Shown here: one piece after another, positions 7,738-15,981 of the stretch
How positions within the stretch are numbered: the stretch's first letter is position 1
Layout of the letters: every line of letters starts with the position of its first letter
DNA from: Pseudonocardia sp. TRM90224
GTDB taxonomy: Bacteria > Actinomycetota > Actinomycetes > Mycobacteriales > Pseudonocardiaceae
Assembly (NCBI RefSeq): GCF_021245725.1
Contig: NZ_JAJGSX010000010.1
Span: forward strand, 1-64,000
DNA: 64,000 nt
Reading direction: 5' to 3'
Position numbers and translations under genes: made by a program
The notes under the pieces: generated by a model
Databases searched by the model: none
What the model was told of the DNA's origin: nothing
Seen by the model: only the letters and a program-made list of their open reading frames with translations

Positions 7738-9219
7738 TCACGCGACAGCCATCGGGTCGGGATCGATCACGTGCCCGATGCCGTCGAGCTCGTGCCATGC
7801 CGTGACGAGCACGTCCACCGCGGCGTCCATGCGGTCGCGGCGAAGCGTGTAGGGCAGCCGCAGGAACCGCTCGAACGCGCCGTCGACGCCGAACCGGGGG
7901 CCCGCGGAGAGGAGGAGATCGTGCCGCCGGGCCGCGATCGTCAACCTGCTCGAGACGGGTTCGCCGAGGTCGACCCACAGGCACAGCCCGCCGGTCGGCC
8001 GCGACATCTGCCAGCCGGGGAACGTCGCCGCGAGCTTGCCGCGCAGGTGGTCGCGTGCCGAGGACAGCTCCACGCGCCGCGCTTGCACGATCTGGTCGAT
8101 GTCGGTCATGAGCCGGGCCGTCACGAGCTGTTCGAGGACGGGGCTGCCGAGGTCGACGGACGCGCGCAGCGCCGCGAGCCTGCGGACCATCGACGCCGAC
8201 GTCCTGATCCAGCCGATCCGCAGGCCGCCCCAGAACATCTTGCTCGCCGAACCGATCGTGATCACGAGTGCGGAGTCCGGCGCGCCGAACGACGCGACGG
8301 GCTCCGGGGGCGGCCCTTCGAGCGGGACCTCCGCGAGCGTCTCGTCGACCAGGAGCGGGGTGCTCGTCCGGCGGGCCAGATCGACCAGCCGCTCCCGATC
8401 GGAGTTGCTGAGCAGTGCGCCGGACGGGTTCTGGTAGTCGGGGATGACGTAGGCGAGCCGGGGAGCGGCGTCGCGGACGGCCGCGGTGAGCAGGTCCAGA
8501 TCCCACGTCGCCGAGCCGTCGCCGCTGGGGCTCAGCGGCACCGGGATCGGGCGGGCGCCCCGGTTGCGGATCGAGTCGAGCGCGTTCGGGTAGGTCGGGT
8601 GCTCGATGAGCACACGATCACCCGGTCCGGCGAGCGCCAGCAGCGCCAGCGAGATCCCCTGCTGCCCGCCGGCCGTGACGAGCACCTGGTCACGGGTCGT
8701 CGGGAGGCCGCGCGCGGTGTAGCGGGCGGCGATGGCGTCGCGCAGGACCGGCAGCCCGATCAGGTCGTACCCGTGGGTGCAGAGGTGGGCGTCGAGGTCG
8801 CGGATGGCGCCGGCCGTCGCGTCGCGCATCTGCTCGGACGGCGCCGGCAGCGACGCGTGGGCGAGGTCGAGGTTCGCCCAGCCGCCGTACGGGAAGAGCG
8901 GTCCGCCGGGTGCAGCGCCGGGTTGGGTCGAAGGGGATTGGGTCCAGCTGCCGGCGCCGCGGCGGCTGCGCAGCACCTCGGCGGCGCGCAGCGTGTCGTA
9001 TGCCGTCGCCACCGTGGTGCGGCTGACCTCCAGCGCGCCGGCCAGCTCGCGCTCGGCGGGCACGCGGATCTGCAGCGGCAGCCGCCCGTCGAGGACGAGC
9101 AGCCGGATCCGGTCGGCGAGCGCGCCGGCTAGGCCCTTCCCGTCCGGCGGGCGCCACTCCCCGAGCAGGCGTGCGAAGCTGCGCGCCCCGATGCTCCGGG
9201 TCAGGTCGGTGCGGTCCAC
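7738..9219 (-). CDS. MocR/PdxR-type GntR regulator with aminotransferase-like domain
   Basis: 493 aa from GTG at 9219 behind GGAAGG. An N-terminal GntR winged helix (about residues 20-90, RVPAERELAGALEVSRTTV) is followed by a class I aminotransferase-like domain with a PLP-lysine motif (SASKMFWGGLRIGW, Lys near 326). MocR proteins sense PLP or amino compounds and control adjacent genes. Upstream is a perfect 9-bp inverted repeat and a divergent small membrane protein, a common MocR pairing, so autoregulation and control of that gene are likely. Confidence 0.88.
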   Translation of the reverse strand: MDRTDLTRSIGARSFARLLGEWRPPDGKGLAGALADRIRLLVLDGRLPLQIRVPAERELAGALEVSRTTVATAYDTLRAAEVLRSRRGAGSWTQSPSTQPGAAPGGPLFPYGGWANLDLAHASLPAPSEQMRDATAGAIRDLDAHLCTHGYDLIGLPVLRDAIAARYTARGLPTTRDQVLVTAGGQQGISLALLALAGPGDRVLIEHPTYPNALDSIRNRGARPIPVPLSPSGDGSATWDLDLLTAAVRDAAPRLAYVIPDYQNPSGALLSNSDRERLVDLARRTSTPLLVDETLAEVPLEGPPPEPVASFGAPDSALVITIGSASKMFWGGLRIGWIRTSASMVRRLAALRASVDLGSPVLEQLVTARLMTDIDQIVQARRVELSSARDHLRGKLAATFPGWQMSRPTGGLCLWVDLGEPVSSRLTIAARRHDLLLSAGPRFGVDGAFERFLRLPYTLRRDRMDAAVDVLVTAWHELDGIGHVIDPDPMAVA

Positions 9220-9236
9220 TGCAGGCCACCTTCCGG

Positions 9237-9265
9237 TGATTGGCCATGTGCTTGCAGGCCAATCA
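9237..9265. promoter_or_regulatory. Probable MocR operator
   Basis: TGATTGGCC (9237-9245) and GGCCAATCA (9257-9265) form a perfect 9-bp inverted repeat separated by 11 bp. They lie between the divergent MocR regulator and the small membrane protein and cover the region where both promoters must be. Confidence 0.65.
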
Positions 9266-9281
9266 TAGGCATAGTGGGTGT

Positions 9282-9482
9282 ATGGACATGACACTGTGGT
9301 TCTTGCTCGCTGTACTCGTCGCCATCGCGCTCGCCGCGCCCCGCTACGGCGTCGACAGTCGGTGGCCTGGTCGCGGAGAGCCAACACCACCACCACGCCG
9401 GGGGCCGACGCTGCGCGGCGACCTGGCGATGGTGTTCGGCGCAGCTCGGCACGCGCTCACCGGCCGCTCCGCCCACCAGTGA
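9282..9482 (+). CDS. Small single-pass membrane protein
   Basis: 66 aa from ATG at 9282. The N-terminal hydrophobic helix (WFLLAVLVAIALAA) is followed by a basic, Pro-rich cytoplasmic tail. It is divergent from the MocR regulator and separated only by its inverted-repeat operator, so probably a regulatory target. No family recognised. The 3' end abuts a 65-bp hairpin repeat. Confidence 0.65.
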   Translation: MDMTLWFLLAVLVAIALAAPRYGVDSRWPGRGEPTPPPRRGPTLRGDLAMVFGAARHALTGRSAHQ

Positions 9483-9491
9483 TCGGCGCAC

Positions 9492-9556
9492 CCGTCGACA
9501 ACGACGTTATGGCTGTTTGTTAGCGCTCACAACAGCCAAAACGTCGTTGTCGACGG
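9492..9556. repeat. 65-bp hairpin repeat, convergent-junction family (copy A)
   Basis: Arms CCGTCGACAACGACGTT (9492-9508) and its perfect complement (9540-9556) enclose a partly paired GGCTGTT...ACAGCC centre. Near-identical elements occur at 14361-14421 and 63854-63918. All three lie between or at the 3' ends of convergent genes, here the small membrane protein and the SCP2 gene. Likely bidirectional terminator with an unusually conserved sequence. Confidence 0.8.
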
Positions 9557-9561
9557 TGTTC

Positions 9562-9972
9562 CTAGACGTCCAGCAGGTCGGCCCGACCCTGCGCCTCGAG
9601 GTGCTCGCGGTACGGCGCGAACATGCCCTTGGCCAGCGGAAGCACCTTGAGCAGCTTCGCCACCGGGCCCTTCGCCCGCACCTGCCCCTTGGCCAGCGCG
9701 ACCGGCAGCACGACCTTGCCCAGCCAGAACTTGTTGCCCGTGTCGGCGGTCATGAACAGCTCGACGTTCGGGTCGGGGCCGTTGCCGGCGCCCTCGTAGA
9801 TCGCGGTGGCGGGCATGTCGACCGTGATGACGGCGTCCGGGTCGGTGTAGTGGACCCGCAGGACGATGCCGGTCGGCTGCAGCTGCGCGACGAGCGCGGA
9901 GTCCTCCATGCCGCGCCGGAAGATCCCGCCGAGGTACTCGTAGACCTCGGCCTCATCCTTGAATGCCGCCAC
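9562..9972 (-). CDS. SCP2 sterol-carrier-domain protein
   Basis: 136 aa from GTG at 9972 with GAGAGGAG upstream. Compact SCP2-like fold: FKDEAEVYEYLGGIF at the start and, towards the end, LGKVVLPVALAKGQVRAKGPVAKLLKVLP. SCP2 proteins bind acyl-CoAs or sterols in the cytoplasm. No enzyme domain is attached. The racemase and the mce importer nearby give a lipid-related context, but they are not in the same transcript. Confidence 0.8.
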   Translation of the reverse strand: MAAFKDEAEVYEYLGGIFRRGMEDSALVAQLQPTGIVLRVHYTDPDAVITVDMPATAIYEGAGNGPDPNVELFMTADTGNKFWLGKVVLPVALAKGQVRAKGPVAKLLKVLPLAKGMFAPYREHLEAQGRADLLDV

Positions 9973-10077
9973 GTCGCAGCTCCTCTCATCGCGGATCACC
10001 GGATCCTGCCGCAGCGGAGCAACGGGAAGCGACACCTCGATCGGGCCTTCCATGGCCCGCGCGGGCCAGCGGGGGTT

Positions 10078-10131
10078 GCCAGGAAAGTGGCTTTCCTGTC
10101 CTGAGGCGCCAGGAAAGTGGCTTTCCTGGCA
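10078..10131. repeat. Palindromic repeat, two cores
   Basis: Two copies of the AGGAAAG-TGG-CTTTCCT core (10078-10099 and 10109-10131) in the gap between the SCP2 gene and the response regulator, both minus-strand genes. The second has the perfect TGCCAGG-type outer arms reduced to GCCAGG/CCTGGC. No GTGCG hairpin is attached here. Confidence 0.75.
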
Positions 10132-10157
10132 CTCCCCGGAACGCCGCGCCGCTCCGG

Positions 10158-10817
10158 CTAGCGGCGGTCGCCGTCCAGCAGGCCGTAGCGGCCGGCCAGC
10201 GCCGCCGCCTCGATCCGGTTCGCCGCGCCCAGCTTGTGCAGCAGCGACGCGATCATGCGTTTGGCCGTCCGCTCGCTGACCAGCATCGGCTTCGCGATCT
10301 CGCTGGTCTCCAGACCGCGCGCGAGCAGCCGCCACAGCTGCAGCTCGCGGCTGCCGAGCCGGTCGAGCACGCCGTCGCCGGCCCGGTCGCCGGCGGCGAG
10401 CAGCGCGTCGAGCAGGTCGGCCCGCACCACCCGCACCCCCGCTGCGATCGTGAGCAGCGGCGCGACCAGCACCTCCGGGTCGGCAGACTTGCCGAGGAAG
10501 CCCGCGGCGCCCGCCCGCAGCGCGGCGGCCGCCAGGCCGAGGTCCTCGGTGCCCGAGAGGGCGAGCACCTGCGTCGCCGGGTAGCCGGCAACCACGCGGC
10601 GGATCGTCTCGACCCCGCCGAGCGGCGGCAGCGCGAGGTCGATGATCGCGATGTCGGCCTGTTCCCGCCCGACGAGCGCGACGGCGTCCTCGCCCGCGGT
10701 CGTCGAGCCGGCGACGACGAACCGATCACCCGCACGTGACTCGAGCAGCAGGGTGAGACCCTGCGCGAAGAGCGCGTGGTCGTCCACGATGACCACCACG
10801 TATCGACCGTCCCGCAC
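10158..10817 (-). CDS. LuxR/NarL-family response regulator
   Basis: 219 aa from GTG at 10817. Receiver domain with acidic pair Asp12-Asp13 (VIVDDHALF), phospho-acceptor Asp60 (AIIDLALPP) and a GKS lysine near 109. C-terminal LuxR-type helix-turn-helix (RELQLWRLLARGLETSEIAKPMLVSERTAKR, given here as a position near residues 150-185). Divergent from a histidine kinase gene 40 bp away, presumably its partner. Confidence 0.88.
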   Translation of the reverse strand: MRDGRYVVVIVDDHALFAQGLTLLLESRAGDRFVVAGSTTAGEDAVALVGREQADIAIIDLALPPLGGVETIRRVVAGYPATQVLALSGTEDLGLAAAALRAGAAGFLGKSADPEVLVAPLLTIAAGVRVVRADLLDALLAAGDRAGDGVLDRLGSRELQLWRLLARGLETSEIAKPMLVSERTAKRMIASLLHKLGAANRIEAAALAGRYGLLDGDRR

Positions 10818-10857
10818 GCCGCCGGACTCTATCGACCTACGCCCGAGGGACGTCCGC

Positions 10858-12114
10858 ATGGACATCAAGCTGTTCTCCACTTTCGAGGAACGCACGGCCG
10901 TCGTGATCCGGCTGCTCGTCGTCGTGTCCGTGACGCTGGCGATGGTGATCGGGCCGGAGCTGGCCAGGGGGCGGGTCAACACGGTCTGGGTGCTGGTCGC
11001 GCTGACGGCCTGCTACGCGGCCGCGCTCGCCGTCGCCGAGTGGTACGGCCGCGACATTGCGCCGTCGTGGCTGGTCACGGCCGTCGACGCCCTGCTGGTG
11101 CTGACCGCGTGCGGCCTGACCGGCGGCGCCGACAGCATCATGGTCGCGGTGCTGCCGCTCGTCGTGATCGCATCGGCGGTGCGTGGCGGCGCGCTGGTCG
11201 GGCGGCTCGCCGCGCTGGGAGTGGGGGCGGGGTTCACGGCTTCGGCTGTGCTCGGCGCCGACCCCGGACGTCCCGCGGCCGAGCCGTGGCTCGCCGGGGC
11301 GTGGTGGACGGGGTTCCTCGCGGCGGCCGCGGTGCTGGTCGGGGTGCTCGTGCAGCGGCTGGAGCGGCAGCTCCAGGAAGCGGCGGAGTCGCGTGCCGAG
11401 CACGAGGTGATGTTGGAGGAGCGCGACCTGCGCGCCCGGCTGCTCGCCGCGCAGCAGGCCAGGCTCGACGGCGTGCGCGTCGTCCTGCACGAGTTCCGCA
11501 CGCCGGTGGCCTCGCTGACCGCGCTCTCGGCCGACCTCGCCGCCGGCCGGCTGTCCGAGCAGTCGCGCTCGACGGCCGTCGCGCTGCTCGCCGAGCACGC
11601 CGTGCACCTGCGCGACATGCTCGACGGGCTCGCCGACGTCGCCGTGCAGGAAGGCAGCCCGATCGGGCGGGTGCGCGAGCGCAACGTCGGGCTCGCGGAG
11701 CTGGCCGACGCCGTGCTCGACGCCGCGGGGGTGCAGCCGCACCGGCGGCAGCCGTCGATCACCCCGCCGGACGCCTCGGTGCGCTGCGACCCGCAACGGC
11801 TGCGCAGAGTGCTCACCAACCTCGTCGAGAACGCTGCCCGGCACAGCGGCGACGCGCCCGTCGAGCTGGACATGCGGCACACCGACGGCACGCTGGTCGT
11901 CGAGGTGCGCGACCGCGGGCCGGGCCTGCCGCCGGGCCAGGAGGGTGTCGTAACGGCGAAGGGGGTCGCCATGGGTGAGCGCCGCGGCACCGCCGGACTC
12001 GGGCTCTGGATCGTCGAGGCGCTGGTGACGGCGATGCACGGCGAGCTGACGCTCCTGCCGCGCGAGGGCGGCGGGCTGGTGGCGCAATTGAGCCTCCCGC
12101 TGCCGGCCGGCTAG
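10858..12114 (+). CDS. Membrane sensor histidine kinase
   Basis: 418 aa from ATG at 10858. About six N-terminal membrane helices (residues 17-165) precede a short coiled coil and then a HisKA-type phosphorylation site, His211 in LHEFRTPVASL. The ATPase domain shows an N-box (NLVENAARHSG), G1 (DRGPGLP) and G2 (GTAGLGLWI). There is no large extracytoplasmic sensor domain, so sensing is likely within the membrane. The pairing with a NarL-type regulator is atypical, since those usually go with HisKA_3 kinases. Confidence 0.88.
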   Translation: MDIKLFSTFEERTAVVIRLLVVVSVTLAMVIGPELARGRVNTVWVLVALTACYAAALAVAEWYGRDIAPSWLVTAVDALLVLTACGLTGGADSIMVAVLPLVVIASAVRGGALVGRLAALGVGAGFTASAVLGADPGRPAAEPWLAGAWWTGFLAAAAVLVGVLVQRLERQLQEAAESRAEHEVMLEERDLRARLLAAQQARLDGVRVVLHEFRTPVASLTALSADLAAGRLSEQSRSTAVALLAEHAVHLRDMLDGLADVAVQEGSPIGRVRERNVGLAELADAVLDAAGVQPHRRQPSITPPDASVRCDPQRLRRVLTNLVENAARHSGDAPVELDMRHTDGTLVVEVRDRGPGLPPGQEGVVTAKGVAMGERRGTAGLGLWIVEALVTAMHGELTLLPREGGGLVAQLSLPLPAG

Positions 12115-12165
12115 AACGGCGGCGATGCCGGCGTCACCGACGTTGTGCCCGCCGGCCGCCGCGGT

Positions 12166-12190
12166 GGGTGACGCCTCACCCGCGCGGGTG
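12166..12190. promoter_or_regulatory. Overlapping inverted repeats upstream of the dehydrogenase/R2lox operon
   Basis: GGGTGA-CGCC-TCACCC (12166-12181) overlaps the 14-bp perfect palindrome CACCCGCGCGGGTG (12177-12190). They lie between the kinase stop and the alcohol dehydrogenase start. They could be an operator or the kinase terminator. Confidence 0.4.
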
Positions 12191-12264
12191 GTGTGGCACC
12201 CGCGGGCCATGCCAGGAACGTCCGGCCCGGTGCGGTCGGCCGTGATCGCGACCATGCTGCGTGC

Positions 12265-13371
12265 ATGCAGACCACGGCAGCGGTGCTCTGGGAGCTGGGC
12301 GGCAAGTGGGAGATCGAGGAGGTCGAGCTCGATCCGCCGAACGCGGGTGAGGTGCTGGTCGAGCTCACGGCGAGCGGGTTGTGCCACTCCGACGAGCACC
12401 TGGTCACCGGCGACATCCCGATCGGCTTCCCGATGATCGGCGGGCACGAGGGCGCCGGGCGGGTGGTCGAGGTCGGCCCGGGGGTCACCGAGGTCGGGGT
12501 GGGCGATCCGGTCGTCATGACGTTCCTGCCGTCCTGCGGGAGGTGCAGCTACTGCGTGCGCGGCTACACGAGCCTCTGCAACGACGGTGCCGGCGCGACG
12601 CTCGGCCCGCAGCTCGACGGCACCTACCGGTTCCACGCCCGCGGCGAGGACGTCGGCCAGATGTGCCTGCTCGGCACGTTCGCCAAGCACACCGTGGTGC
12701 CGGTGAAGTCCGTCGTCCAGATCGACGAGGGCTTCCCGCTGCACCTCGCGGCGCTGGTCGGCTGCGGTGTGACCACCGGCTTCGGCTCGGCCGTGCGCAC
12801 CGCGGACCTGCGCGCCGGCGACACCGCCGTGGTGATCGGCATCGGTGGGGTCGGCGCCAACGCCGTGCAGGGGGCGAAGGTTGCGGGCTGCCGGTACGTC
12901 GTGGCCGTCGACCCGTTCGAGTTCAAGCGTGAGAAGGCGCTGGAGCTGGGCGCCACGCACGTCGCGGCCAGCATGGACGAGGCATGGGACCTGGTCTCCG
13001 GCCTCACCCGCGGCCAGCTCGCCGATGCCGCGATCCTGACGCCGGGTGTCGTCGAGGGTGAGCACCTGCAGCCGGCGCTGCAGCTCGTCGGCAAGCGCGG
13101 GCGGGTCGTCGTCACGGCGCTCGGCCACCCCGACCAGGACACCGCGGCGCTGTCGCTGATGGACCTCACGCTCTACGAGAAGCAGGTCCGCGGCGCGCTC
13201 TTCGGCAGCTCGAACGGCCAGCACGACGTGCCGCGGCTGCTGGAGATGTACAACCTCGGCCTGCTCAAGCTGGACGAGCTGATCACCAGGGAGTACTCGC
13301 TCGAAGAGATCAACGTGGGCTACCAGGACATGCGCGAGGGCCGAAACATCCGTGGACTGATCCGGTACTGA
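12265..13371 (+). CDS. NDMA-dependent-type zinc alcohol dehydrogenase
   Basis: 368 aa from ATG at 12265, the usual length for this group. Medium-chain dehydrogenase with catalytic zinc ligands (Cys40 in GLCHSDEH, His in GGHEGAGRV), four structural-zinc cysteines (PSCGRCSYCVRGYTSLC) and the dinucleotide motif GIGGVGAN. Actinomycete NDMA-dependent nicotinoprotein dehydrogenases oxidise alcohols with a tightly bound NAD(H) and an unknown natural acceptor. The R2lox gene starts 12 bp downstream and is surely co-transcribed. Alternative: ordinary NAD-dependent MDR. Confidence 0.88.
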   Translation: MQTTAAVLWELGGKWEIEEVELDPPNAGEVLVELTASGLCHSDEHLVTGDIPIGFPMIGGHEGAGRVVEVGPGVTEVGVGDPVVMTFLPSCGRCSYCVRGYTSLCNDGAGATLGPQLDGTYRFHARGEDVGQMCLLGTFAKHTVVPVKSVVQIDEGFPLHLAALVGCGVTTGFGSAVRTADLRAGDTAVVIGIGGVGANAVQGAKVAGCRYVVAVDPFEFKREKALELGATHVAASMDEAWDLVSGLTRGQLADAAILTPGVVEGEHLQPALQLVGKRGRVVVTALGHPDQDTAALSLMDLTLYEKQVRGALFGSSNGQHDVPRLLEMYNLGLLKLDELITREYSLEEINVGYQDMREGRNIRGLIRY

Positions 13372-13383
13372 GGAAGGACGACG

Positions 13384-14358
13384 ATGTCCGTCACGCACAG
13401 CATCGAGCACGGCAAGCGCACGGGGTTCGCCAGCTTGGCGAAGGGCGGCCTCAACTTCGACTTGTTCCCGATGCGGCTGTTCGCGAAGGGCAACGGCCGC
13501 CACTGGAACCCCGCCGACATCGACTTCAGCCAGGATGCCCGCGACTTCGCCGCGATGAACGAGGAGGAGCGCTGGTGGACGTGCTCGCTCGCCGCGCAGT
13601 TCATGGCGGGTGAGGAGTCGGTGACGCAGGACCTGCAGCCGTTCGTCGCCGCGATGGCCGCCGAGGGCCGGCTCGCCGACGAGATGTACCTGACGCAGTT
13701 CGTCTACGAAGAGGCCAAGCACACGGAGGCGTTCCGCCGCTGGTTCGACGCTGTCGGGCTGACCGAGGACCTGCACTCCTACATCGAGACGAACGAGCCG
13801 TACATGCAGATCTTCACCAAGGAGCTGCCGGAGAGCCTGTACGCGCTCGGTGCGGACCCGTCGCCGCGCAACCAGATCCGCGCGTCGGTCACCTACAACC
13901 ACATCGTCGAGGGCACGCTGGCGCTCACCGGCTACTTCGCGTGGGCGAAGGTCTGCACCAGCCGCGGGATCCTGCCCGGCATGCAGCAGGTGATCAAGCA
14001 CATCGGCGACGACGAGCGGCGCCACATGGCCTGGGGCACGTTCACGTGCCGGCGCCACGTCGCCGCCGACGACGACATGTGGGACGTCGTCGACGAGCGC
14101 ATGCAGGAGCTGCTGGTGCCGGCGATGGGCGTCGTCACCGCGATCTACGACCAGCTCGAGGAGGGCCAGGACCCGCCCTTCGCGGTCGACATGAACGAGA
14201 TGGCCGAGTACGCGATGGACAAGGTCGGACGGCGGCTCGGCGCGATCGAGTCGGCCCGCGGCGCGAACCTGCGCGACATCGACGTCGATGCGTCGCCGGA
14301 AGCGCTGGAGGAGAAGTTCCACAAGGAGGACGAGGCCGAGCTGGCCATGGCCGGCTGA
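13384..14358 (+). CDS. R2-like ligand-binding oxidase (R2lox, Mn/Fe)
   Basis: 324 aa, ATG start after GAGGAAGGACG. Ferritin-like di-metal oxidase related to ribonucleotide reductase R2. All six metal ligands are present: Glu77, Glu110, His113, Glu176, Glu211, His214. They are offset by 8-9 from the Geobacillus R2lox ligands 69, 102, 105, 167, 202, 205. The residues that form the Val-Tyr ether crosslink, Val80 and Tyr171, are also conserved. R2lox assembles a Mn/Fe cofactor and holds a fatty-acid-like ligand, but its physiological substrate is unknown. The operon partner is an NDMA-type dehydrogenase. Confidence 0.92.
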   Translation: MSVTHSIEHGKRTGFASLAKGGLNFDLFPMRLFAKGNGRHWNPADIDFSQDARDFAAMNEEERWWTCSLAAQFMAGEESVTQDLQPFVAAMAAEGRLADEMYLTQFVYEEAKHTEAFRRWFDAVGLTEDLHSYIETNEPYMQIFTKELPESLYALGADPSPRNQIRASVTYNHIVEGTLALTGYFAWAKVCTSRGILPGMQQVIKHIGDDERRHMAWGTFTCRRHVAADDDMWDVVDERMQELLVPAMGVVTAIYDQLEEGQDPPFAVDMNEMAEYAMDKVGRRLGAIESARGANLRDIDVDASPEALEEKFHKEDEAELAMAG

Positions 14359-14360
14359 GC

Positions 14361-14421
14361 GTCGACAACGACGTTCTGGCTGTTGTTAGCGCTCACAAAC
14401 AGCCAGAACGTCGTTGTCAAC
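14361..14421. repeat. Hairpin repeat, convergent-junction family (copy B)
   Basis: GTCGACAACGACGTT (14361-14375) and AACGTCGTTGTCAAC (14407-14421) pair with one mismatch, enclosing CTGGCTGTT...AACAGCCAG. It sits between the R2lox stop (14358) and the clpP stop (14425), filling the whole convergent gap. Same family as 9492-9556 and 63854-63918. Confidence 0.8.
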
Positions 14422-14424
14422 GGT

Positions 14425-14982
14425 TTACGCGCGGGAGACCACCCGGTCGACCAAGCCGTAGTCGACGGCCTCCTGCGCGGTGAACCAGCGGTCGCGATCG
14501 AAGTCCTCGACGATCCGCTCCAGGCTCTGGCCGGTGTGCTCGGCGGTCAGCTCGGCCATCTCGCGCTTGAGCCTGCGCAGCCGCTCGGCCTGGATGAAGA
14601 TGTCGGACTCGGCGCCGCCGACGCCGCCCGACGGCTGGTGCATCATGATCGTCGCCCGGGGCAGCGTGAGGCGCTTGCCGGGCGCGCCGGCGGTCAGCAG
14701 GAACTGGCCCATCGACGCCGCCATCCCCGTCGCGACGGTGGAGACGTCCGGCTCGATCGCCTGCATCGTGTCGTAGATGGCCATGCCGGCGGTCACGGAG
14801 CCGCCGGGCGAGTTGACGTACAGCGTGATGTCGGCCGTCGGGTCCTCGGCGGCGAGCAGGAGCAGCTGGCCGACGATCAGGTTGGCGACCGGGTCGTCGA
14901 CCTCCTGGCCGAGCACGATGATGCGCTCGCGCAGCAAGCGGTCCTGCACCGATCCGTCGAGGGTGAGCATGGTCTCCGCCAT
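14425..14982 (-). CDS. clpP: ATP-dependent Clp protease proteolytic subunit, intact triad
   Basis: 185 aa. The catalytic triad is complete: Ser90 (GMAASMG), His115 (MMHQP) and Asp164 (DRDRW). ClpP forms a barrel-shaped serine protease fed by ClpX or ClpC ATPases. It is the second gene of a clpP pair, 11 bp behind its partner, with no clpX following. This looks like an accessory pair, comparable to the clpP3-clpP4 pair of Streptomyces, rather than the housekeeping clpP1P2-clpX locus. Confidence 0.93.
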   Translation of the reverse strand: MAETMLTLDGSVQDRLLRERIIVLGQEVDDPVANLIVGQLLLLAAEDPTADITLYVNSPGGSVTAGMAIYDTMQAIEPDVSTVATGMAASMGQFLLTAGAPGKRLTLPRATIMMHQPSGGVGGAESDIFIQAERLRRLKREMAELTAEHTGQSLERIVEDFDRDRWFTAQEAVDYGLVDRVVSRA

Positions 14983-14993
14983 TTCGGCACTTC

Positions 14994-15611
14994 CTAACTG
15001 GAGAGCTTGCGGGACGGGATGATCGCGTCGACGAGGCCGTACTCGAGCGCCTGCTCGGCGGTGAGGATCAGCTCGCGCTCGATGTCGTTGTGCACGCGCT
15101 CCTGCGACTGACCGGTGTGCTGCGCGAGCAGCCGCTCCATCCCGGTGCGCATGCGCGAGATCTCGGCCGCCTGGATCTCCAGGTCGGAGACCTGGCCGCG
15201 GATCACCTCGACGGCCGGCTGGCGGATCAGCACCCTGGCGCTCGGCACGATCGACCGCTTGCCCTTCGTGCCGGCGGCGAGCAGCAGCGCGGCGGCGGAG
15301 GCGGCCTGGCCGAGGCAGAACGTGCGCACCTGCGGCCGGATGTACTGCATGGTGTCGTAGAGCGCCGTCATCGCCGTGAGCGAGCCGCCGGGCGAGTTGA
15401 TGTACAGCTCGATCGGCCGGTCGTCCTCGAACTCGAGGCAGACGAGCTGCGTCATCACGTCGTTCGCAGCCGTGTCGTCGATCGGCGTGCCGAGGAAGAT
15501 GATCCGGTTCTCGAACAGCTTGTTGTACGGGTTGGATTCCTTGACGCCGTAGCTGGTCCGTTCCACGAACGACGGCACGACGTACCTGCCGTTGGCTGTC
15601 TGGTGCTGCAT
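14994..15611 (-). CDS. ClpP-like subunit with degenerate catalytic triad
   Basis: 205 aa from ATG at 15611. ClpP fold is clear ([21 protein letters not shown]). Ser105 is kept, but the His position is Arg130 (LIRQP against MMHQP in its partner) and the Asp position is Glu180 (IERELIL against DRDRW). By sequence it is probably inactive or regulatory, like ClpR subunits of cyanobacteria and plastids. It is first in the operon with an intact ClpP, so a mixed barrel is the obvious model. Confidence 0.9.
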   Translation of the reverse strand: MQHQTANGRYVVPSFVERTSYGVKESNPYNKLFENRIIFLGTPIDDTAANDVMTQLVCLEFEDDRPIELYINSPGGSLTAMTALYDTMQYIRPQVRTFCLGQAASAAALLLAAGTKGKRSIVPSARVLIRQPAVEVIRGQVSDLEIQAAEISRMRTGMERLLAQHTGQSQERVHNDIERELILTAEQALEYGLVDAIIPSRKLSS

Positions 15612-15981
15612 GGCCGCGACGCTAGGGCCGGTGAAAGTGCTCCATGTGGCGGTTTCGCTGGGAGCACCAACCTTCCGCTCACGGTGAACGGCCCCGCGGC
15701 GCCCGGAATGTGGCTTTCCTGACAACCTCAGCGGCCGCCGACCGCGTCCTACGACCGGGTGCCACACGGACGGGTGCAGCGGTGCTGGTAGGAAGCTTCC
15801 GTCAGCGCGCGTACCCCTACCGGGCGTAGGGAATCGGTCCGATCGGAGCAACTTCGGCCCGAGACCTAACTCGTCAGTAACCCGGCTCGGTGGGTCTCGT
15901 TGGGCGGTTGTGGGCGGTCGGCCGCCCGCGGCTTGGCCAAAGTGCCGACGAGCAGCGGCAATCCGATGAGGGAGGGCGTGC
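15612..15981. other. Intergenic region between divergent clpP pair and mce operon
   Basis: 370 bp without a convincing gene. It holds one degenerate copy of the AGGAAAG palindrome (15704-15723, GGAATGTGGCTTTCCT), a 10-bp palindrome GGAAGCTTCC (15791-15800) and an inverted repeat CCCTAC-CGGGC-GTAGGG (15815-15831) that could be an operator. Promoters for clpP and the mce operon must lie here, but no clear -35/-10 pair stands out. Confidence 0.55.

Noticed and set aside
9220-9396. Upstream extension of the MocR protein to 9396
   Set aside because: It would run through the operator and the divergent gene's start. GTG at 9219 has a GGAAGG site and gives the normal family length.
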